The position numbers were made by a program, and so were the translations under genes. From Daucus carota subsp. sativus (lineage: Eukaryota > Streptophyta > Magnoliopsida > Apiales > Apiaceae): a DNA stretch of 64,000 nucleotides. Of this stretch, positions 57,636 to 64,000 are shown one piece after another. The stretch is taken from positions 30,245,454 to 30,309,453 of the forward strand of contig NC_030389.2 in NCBI RefSeq assembly GCF_001625215.2, written 5' to 3'. How positions within the stretch are numbered: position 1 is the first letter of the stretch; each line of letters starts with the position of its first letter. The notes beneath the pieces were generated by a model. That model saw only the letters and a list, made by a program, of their open reading frames with translations. It had not been told where the DNA came from and did no database searches.

Positions 57636-58090
57636 TTAAATCACGAGAAAAGCCACAAACAATGCGATCAGTAAACAAAGTAATCCTACTACGGAAGTCA
57701 TTGCCTTATGCATCTTCCTGCTTCTCTCCAGCATAATTGCATTCTCGAGTTCTTGCACCCTTGTCTCATAAGCGTGAAGAGTATCCTGTAGATGTAGACG
57801 CTCATTATTCAATCGAGTAATTATAACATCGTCCTCCAAAGTCTCATCATCAATCCATTTGAAATAATAACAGCTATTTGCCTGCAATAAAATATGTGAC
57901 AGTTTTAAGCACAAACAATGTACACATATGATGTAAATTCCAAAACTTGACTTACAGTTCGAGAACCGCAGCAGTAAAATCTCTGAGCCATCATATCATC
58001 ATTCCAACAAGTTCGAATTTCAGCCCTCAAACCACAATTACAGAGGTGGTTGGTTGATGCAACGAGAGAGCTTGAAGACAATGATATCAT
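57636..58090 (-). CDS. GRF zinc-finger protein with coiled coil and C-terminal anchor
   Basis: Minus-strand exons 57956-58090 and 57636-57881, 126 residues. The GRF-type finger reads CNCGLRAEIRTCWNDD, then RFYCCGSRT joined across the intron to ANSCYYFKWIDDE. A coiled coil follows (ITRLNNERLHLQDTLHAYET, LENAIMLERSR) and then a transmembrane segment at the very end (VVGLLCLLIALFVAFLVI). This is the layout of the plant proteins annotated like At4g04775, whose role is unknown. I chose MISLSSSS (58090) as the start because the family begins Ser-rich; an upstream in-frame ATG at 58135 adds 15 hydrophobic residues. The NPG before RFY, usual in GRF fingers, is replaced by MAQ. It faces the MULE gene tail to tail and could be a passenger of the same element. 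Confidence 0.8.
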
Positions 58091-58135
58091 CGAAATAATA
58101 ACAAAACAAAACAAACAAAAATTTTCAACCTGCAC

Positions 58136-58682
58136 TCATTCTACTCTACAAAGTTTCTCACTTTATAGAATACCTTCACATGATCAACAGTAAAGATTGG
58201 ACCCACTTTTTCATACTGCCACTCTATAGATTAGAATACACACTGCCAAATCATAGCATGCAATTAAATTTAAAATTTATATGTTTATCATGTTATTTTA
58301 AATCATTTTATTATGTATATATAAATTTGTAAAAATAGTATAATTAATGAAATGAAATGAAATAATATATAAAAATTAATAATGGTACATTTCAAGTTTC
58401 ATTATGTATTAACAAAATTATATATATGTAATGTTATATAATAATATGTGGTGAGAAAACAAGGCGAGGTCCGGTTGCTAAATGGTTGGCCTAAATTCGC
58501 AACATTTTACTCTCTCTGTCTCTCTTTCTTTTGCACCGGGTCCAATCAAATCATTTATCTACTGTACCCATGTGAACAAGTTGAGGAGGAAGGCAGAGAT
58601 TCCTTTACTTTAACCATAAAAAGTAAATAGCATTTGTCAGGGGTGCAGAGATTGTAAGTCTAAATGTAAAGACAACCCTATC
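58136..58682. other. AT-rich spacer before the LTR element
   Basis: The region contains the GRF gene leader and AT-rich DNA. A 60-codon plus-strand frame at 58448-58630 has no recognisable features. Confidence 0.4.
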
Positions 58683-59204
58683 TGTTACATAGGGATGATA
58701 ACTCAACAATAGAACAGGACAAGTAAATAACACTACGCCTGCACCGGAATCGGAAGATACGAAGACAAAGGTTGAAGAAGTCATCTACAGTCTTGAAGGA
58801 ATAAGTTCACTGGAAGAAGTTCATTAATATGTTCATGCCTCAGTGAAGAATAAAGATTGAAGTATTCAAGATTGTGGAAGCAATGAAGATGTTGTCCAAG
58901 TACTCGAAAGATTTCAGTGCAACCCCTGAAGCAAGATATTTTTATATATCTTGGTTGGTTATTTATAATCAACAAACTGAAGCATAAACTAACCCGGAAC
59001 CGACTGATCAATGTTTGCTGACAAAGACGGTACAATGTTTAACTTCAGTGTTAGTCGCTTGTGAACCAGACCAGTGCACTAAGCGTCAGCACGTACGGAG
59101 CTTTGCAAGTATTTATCGATCGAAGAATTGATCCAGTCATATCATGTCAAGCCAAGCCAAGCCAAATGCCTAGCCTCTGCAAGCTATGCCAAAGTGACCT
59201 ATCT

Positions 59205-59885
59205 TTTATATGTGTGCACTTATATATTTGTATATGTACAAATATATTTATATATATGTATATATGTATATTTAATTAAATATAATATATATAATATATA
59301 TGTATATATGTTTTTAAACATATGTATATGTATATTTATATGTATGTATATTTAAATAAATATATATGTATATAATATATGTATTTATATTTTACATAAG
59401 CAATTATATAATTAAGTGTATATATATATTATATTATGTGCATAAATATATGTATATTTAGAGATAGTTATATATATCTTTATATATATATTTATATTTA
59501 TATTTACACATAGTTATATGTATATTATATATATTTAAATATATGAGAATATATTTAAATATATGTGTATATATATGTTACTATATGTTTATATAAATAT
59601 TATATATATGTATATATTTATATATACTTTTCTTTATATATATTTATGTTTATATTTATATTTATAAATAACTATATATATCTCTATATATATTTATATA
59701 TATATTTACATTTGTATTTACATATAATTATATATTATATATATTTAAATATATGAGAATATATTTAAATATATGTACATATATTATTATATGTTCATAT
59801 AAATAATATATATATGTGTGTATATATTTATATATACTTTTATTTATTAATATAATAACAACATAATATATTATATTATATATAT
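59205..59885. repeat. Low-complexity TATA/TTTATA tract
   Basis: About 680 bp of TA-rich DNA with ATATATTTAAATATATGAGA-type phrases repeated near 59530-59570 and 59740-59775. The Tyr/Ile-rich frames over it are not genes. Confidence 0.9.
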
Positions 59886-60098
59886 TATGCATGCATGTGA
59901 TGATGTCAGGTGTCAAGGGCACCCTAGGGTTTGCATGTGTCCATGGAGCTTTCACTCTCTTTAAGCTCCTGCGTACACTGAAGCCATGCAACGTCCCTGA
60001 AGGAGAGACAACAGGGGAATTGATCACTGTATAGCGCAAGTTCAACATGATGGATTTGTTTCTAAGTGGTTACACTCTGAGAGGACCAACTGTATGTG

Positions 60099-60420
60099 GC
60101 GCAAGGTTTGACTGGCGCCATGTTTGACCCTCCTAGGTCATGGCGCAAGTTGCTTGGATTTTTCTAAGTCCCTTACTCATCCACTGTGGAAGAACAACAA
60201 TGAAGAAGCGCAACATTTGACCCGGTCAAATGTTGCGCCTCTACTCATCTCCCTTGGGCCAACCATTACAACTTGGAATTCTTCCAAGAACACCTCACAG
60301 GGACACACTGTACTGGCGCCAACTTTGACCATGGCGCCAAGTTTGACCACAGTAGCATATGTATACATTTGGGGCGCAACTTTCATATATATATATATGT
60401 ATATGAAAGTGGCGCCACCT
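60099..60420 (+). promoter_or_regulatory. W-box and GGCGC motif array in the LTR
   Basis: Five TTTGAC copies on the plus strand and one on the minus strand sit next to GGCGCAA or GGCGCCA motifs. TGGCGCCAACTTTGACCA is followed directly by TGGCGCCAAGTTTGACCA (60313-60348). TTTGACC contains the W-box core TTGAC bound by WRKY factors, as in defence-inducible plant LTRs. GGCGC resembles part of E2F sites. Function is inference. Confidence 0.55.
60208..60238. repeat. Perfect 31-bp palindrome in the LTR
   Basis: GCGCAACATTTGACC and its exact inverse GGTCAAATGTTGCGC are separated by a single C. Each arm holds one GCGCAA and one TTTGACC motif. Confidence 0.95.
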
Positions 60421-60466
60421 CTTTGTACATTCTGGAGTTAGATTTATTTTTATAAATCGAATCCGT

Positions 60467-60500
60467 CCAGGACGAACTCAAGTCGTCCAGGACGAACTCG
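60467..60500 (+). repeat. Short direct repeat near the LTR core promoter
   Basis: CGTCCAGGACGAACTC occurs twice, 34 bp in total, about 30 bp upstream of the TATA box. Each unit has a GTCC/GGAC pairing. Confidence 0.85.
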
Positions 60501-60527
60501 TTAACTAGGGTTAGTTAAGTGAGAAGC

Positions 60528-60536
60528 CTATAAATA
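60528..60536 (+). promoter_or_regulatory. LTR TATA box
   Basis: CTATAAATA in a GC-richer context, downstream of the motif array and upstream of the inferred R region. Confidence 0.6.
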
Positions 60537-60942
60537 CATGAGATGTGGGTTCATAATTTGTAACACTCTCCACCACCTTTATGGTGGAATGGCTTTGTGC
60601 CTTGCACACTACTACACACAAATAAACTCTAGCTTAGTTTTGTATTATATATATATTTAGAAGCTAGGGTTTGTGAGTGTAAGTAGTAGTAGCCATTGTA
60701 GCCAACCTTCGGGTTTGGATTTATAGCACCTTCGAGGTATTTATCAATATACAGATATATCTTGGAAAATATTGTGTGTTGGTTTAATATTTTCATATCC
60801 TCAGAAACCGACCCAATAAATATCCGGAACACGAAACCCATTACAGGACTGCAATTGTTTATCCGCAAGATTCGAAAGAATTTTAAATTGTAGTGAGTAT
60901 CGTATTCAACCCCCCCTTCTACGATACTTTGGACCTAACAAT

Positions 60943-60955
60943 TGGTATCAGAGCC
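60943..60955 (+). promoter_or_regulatory. Retrotransposon primer-binding site
   Basis: TGGTATCAGAGCC, complementary to the 3' end of plant initiator Met-tRNA, begins two bases after the LTR end. Confidence 0.92.
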
Positions 60956-63900
60956 AGGCTGATTGATATACAAATCAGGATCCTTATCGTACGGAAAATC
61001 AAGAACCTAGCTTTTGATATTTGATTAGGGGAAATGTTCTTCCGGTTTGTGTTGCTGAATTTGTCCGTAGGCCTAAGCAAGGATTATCTGTCAGACACTG
61101 AACTTTGGACCAGGACTTATAAATTTATGTTTTAAATTTTAATAAGTTTATTTTATAAATTTGATTTAATTTATTTTAAACTTATTGATTGAGTTTATTA
61201 TGAATTTATTAAATTTATTTTATAAACTTAATTAAATTTACTTTATAAACTTTACCAAATTCATTTAATAAATTTGTTTAAATTTATTTTAGACTTGTAA
61301 AGTTTACTCTTAGACTTTATTAAGTTTATCATAAATTTTATAAATTTATTATTTAAATTTTTATAGTTTATGATTTAAATTTAAGTTAAAATATAAAATA
61401 TAAATTTAAGAGGATTTTATTGATTATGGATATAAGTTCAAGTTCAAGGGTTCAATTTAGTTTGTTTTGGAAGCTATGATTTAATTGGAGACGAGACACT
61501 TGAATATTTTCAAAAATTAAATTTATCTAATAAATTTTAATATATTTACTAAATGAATTTGAAATAAATTTATTCTAAACTTATTCAGTTTATTATGAAT
61601 TTATTTGAATTTATTTTTTAAATATATTTAAATTTACTTTATAGATTTAACTAAGTTTATTTTATACTTTATTTTTTTTAAAAAAAAACTTATTTTTAAA
61701 TTTATTTTCTTTATAATTTAAACTTAGTTTAAATAATCAAGTGTCCCGTAACCTTTTTAATTATTCTACTCCAAGACAAATCAGATTGACATTAGTTGAG
61801 ACAGATCAGGCTGACAGATTACAAGACAAACACCGGGATTTCTAATACCAGATTCTCAGAACCGGTAATGGATGTACATTGATGACCCAATCCAATTGAT
61901 TTCTCAAAGGATTATTAGAAGCAGTTTTCTATGTTCGACAAAGCTGATTGTGATTCGAAGAAGATTCTATTGAAGACTAATTTGGTACTACTAAAAGTGG
62001 ATTTTGAAGAAGGTACTTCAGGCCTTGATCTGAGTAATTACTCCGACTTGATTATCAGATCACCAGATCAGGATGGAAATTTGCTAAATCTACAATGAAG
62101 CATCTTTTCAGGGCTCAGAATGTCAACTTTGAATGGCACCACTAGTAGTAGGAAAAGAGAAGTTTTTGCAGAAGAATCTTCAAGGGATTTCAATCTAACT
62201 CAGTGATTCAGGAATATACAATTACTCAGTGAATTGTATCAATGCTAAATCTATCTGGAATCAGCTGAGATCAAAGACAAAGAACTGTGGAGGTTTAAGG
62301 ATATAATTATCGAGTTACTACCGCACCAAATCAGTTTCGTGCATTTATGTCAGAACCTTAGGATTGAACAAAAGAGTTTGTAACTACTGAATTTGAGGAA
62401 GCTCAAGTCGACGAAAGTTAACACTTTTGAAGAATGTGAGGACATAACTTCAAGGATTAGCATAACACTATCTGAGAGGTTTAGTCATGTCAGATTCAGA
62501 TGGAATCCATTGGTTTCAAGTGGAGACTCTTCGAGGTTCAGTTCGACAGGTTGTTTGAAAACTGAGTTGGTCAGCGCACACAATATTGATTGATTGGTAT
62601 CTTTAGCAAAGAAGGGTTGCTATATACATTGAAGCCTCGACAAACAAGGATGATAAGGCTTGTCTGAATTTCAAGTGGATGTTTTGAAAGATGCATCACA
62701 ACAAGTTCTTATGCTATTTTAGGAAAGGTGTGAGCTGGATCAGTTGCTGATGAGAAGGATGATTATGGTTATCTGGCTATCCTAGCATTTTCTGAAGATG
62801 ACTCAACTCGCACATCTCAGGTACGAATTCTTTCTAACTATGCAATACATATTTCTTTATATTCAAAGCATGTTATAAATCTCTGAGTAGAATTGTTTAA
62901 CACACAAACACAAGCATGATAGCATCACAATTGATAATGTTGAACTAGTATGCTAGATGACTTCTCTAGTAACTAGGTTTGGTGATAATCTTGTGCATGT
63001 GTCTTTAAGCAGATTCTTAACATGTGTATGAATATTTAGGATTTGATTATTTGCAATGGTGAGATTAGAAGCTTTCCTTTGGAACACGACTCTTAGTTTT
63101 AGGGGTTATGATCCTAGCATGTATAACTTTGTTAAAACACTTACTTTCAGATTCCCTAGTACAATTAGATTTGCTTATCTAATCTGAATTGTTTGTTAAG
63201 GATTTTATTTTGTTCTATGATGGAATGTCTACCTTGTGTCAGTAGAACTTTTAGAACTTCATGTTAGATCTAAAACTGACTTTGGTAATAGAGATAGTAT
63301 AATGCCATATAACAACAGATTGGGATTAGTATGAATTGACAATGTGATTATTAATTTCTTGTGTCTAATCCATATGCTTTTCGAAGATTATTGAATATAT
63401 GTAATTCTACTTGCTACCTGTTGCACTTGTGTTAATTGGTTTAAGTAGAGAGTACTGAATCTTCTGAATTGCATAACTGCCTACCTTGCTCTTGTCTTAT
63501 CTTTGATTATTTGCCATGTGTATTCAACATCATGTCTGCTTATTTTCTTGTCATGAATGCATGTCCGTGTACTTGCATTGATTTTAGAAAAGCATGTTTG
63601 AGAATCACATTAGGGCAATGTCTAAATAAGAATTAGCATGTTAAGGTTGATTCTGTTGTTACCACTGTTAAAGAAAAATCTCTAATCCATCCGGACCCAG
63701 TTATGATTGGGGACCATAGAACACTTTCCATTTGTGATTGCAGGTTACATATGTTCCATATGATTTTTAGTACACTCTGTTTGCTGAGTAGCTGAAATCA
63801 TATATTTACCAAAAGTACCCTGTCAGCAAATGTGATCATGTGAGCAGTTCCGTCAATAATCTTTGAAAGATGACAACAAAGATTCTCTTGCGGGACATGC

Positions 63901-64000
63901 CTGTTTTCCTGGAATGTCATCATGGAAGCATATCTTTCTTGGAAGAGTCAAAGCACACAAATTCCTAGTATCAGACTGTTCTCTAACAAATGACAGTATG
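60956..64000 (+). mobile_element. Decayed interior of the LTR retrotransposon
   Basis: No long open frame survives. AT-rich repeated phrases (TTTATTTTATAAATTTGA variants) fill 61120-61740. Around 62240-62280 one frame reads NAKSIWNQLRSKTKN, which resembles the gag motif AK-x-x-W-x-x-L of Copia elements, but stops surround it. I see no protease, integrase or reverse transcriptase in the window. The element may be a non-autonomous or degraded copy that continues to the right. Confidence 0.5.

Larger units (their letters stand above)
58683..60940 (+). mobile_element. 5' LTR of a large LTR retrotransposon
   Basis: The right end is firm: CCTAACA at 60934-60940 is followed by a Met-tRNA primer-binding site. 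The left end is inferred as TGTTACATAGG at 58683, which makes a TGTTA/TAACA pair and an LTR of about 2.26 kb. The LTR contains an AT-rich TATATA tract (59205-59885), a motif-dense U3 part (60087-60430), a TATA box and an R/U5-like part. The element reads to the right and leaves the window. Superfamily cannot be decided; Copia is likely from the LTR style. Confidence 0.7.

Noticed and set aside
59061..59756. Tyr/Ile-rich frames of 60-75 codons
   Set aside because: Low-complexity TA-rich LTR sequence.
62393..62593. 66-codon frame as a surviving retroelement gene
   Set aside because: No clear gag or pol motif; neighbouring frames are broken.

Overview
The window is nuclear DNA of a flowering plant, most likely a eudicot. 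The genes have many short introns with GT-AG borders and T-rich introns. Promoter and leader regions carry plant telo-box (AAACCCTA) motifs, and the gene families are land-plant ones (plastid BCCP, DUF538, plant A1 aspartic protease, clade E-like PP2C). The spaces between genes and the larger introns are full of class II miniature elements and LTR elements. The species cannot be fixed from sequence alone.

Layout. The left edge holds EMC10 on the minus strand (967-4177), whose 3' exons lie beyond the window. Its first intron carries a hAT and a Stowaway MITE. From 4.7 to 11.3 kb there is a gene-poor stretch of hAT elements, a Stowaway MITE and a pair of elements bordered by TA microsatellites. 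LUC7 (11554-20789, plus, 13 coding exons) and a two-exon DUF538 gene (22749-24755, plus) follow. From 25 to 32 kb is a mobile-element cluster dominated by a roughly 3.2 kb near-palindrome with a hAT element nested in one arm. The plastid acetyl-CoA carboxylase subunit BCCP (33280-39737, minus) has a 3 kb intron filled by a TRIM retroelement, a SINE and a TA-microsatellite element. BCCP is divergent from a GPI-anchored aspartic protease (41008-47945, plus), which converges on a PP2C gene (50462-53482, minus). Beyond that come a truncated MULE transposase gene (55352-57112, plus) next to a GRF zinc-finger gene (57636-58090, minus). The right end is the LTR and decayed interior of a large LTR retrotransposon (58683 to the edge).

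The host genes are housekeeping or signalling genes with separate jobs: insertion of ER membrane proteins, U1 snRNP splicing, plastid fatty-acid synthesis, surface proteolysis and protein dephosphorylation. They do not form a pathway or cluster. Exon borders were set by reading frame continuity across GT-AG junctions and agreement with family sequences known to me; every junction listed keeps the frame.

The most interesting material is in the accessory DNA. It includes the long hairpin with kinase-like gene fragments, a tandem intronic duplication in which each copy took a different insertion, and the MULE transposase with a FUS-like Gly-Tyr domain. It also includes an LTR carrying an array of W-box and GGCGC motifs with a perfect 31-bp palindrome, and a stop-free, frame-preserving mini-intron in BCCP.
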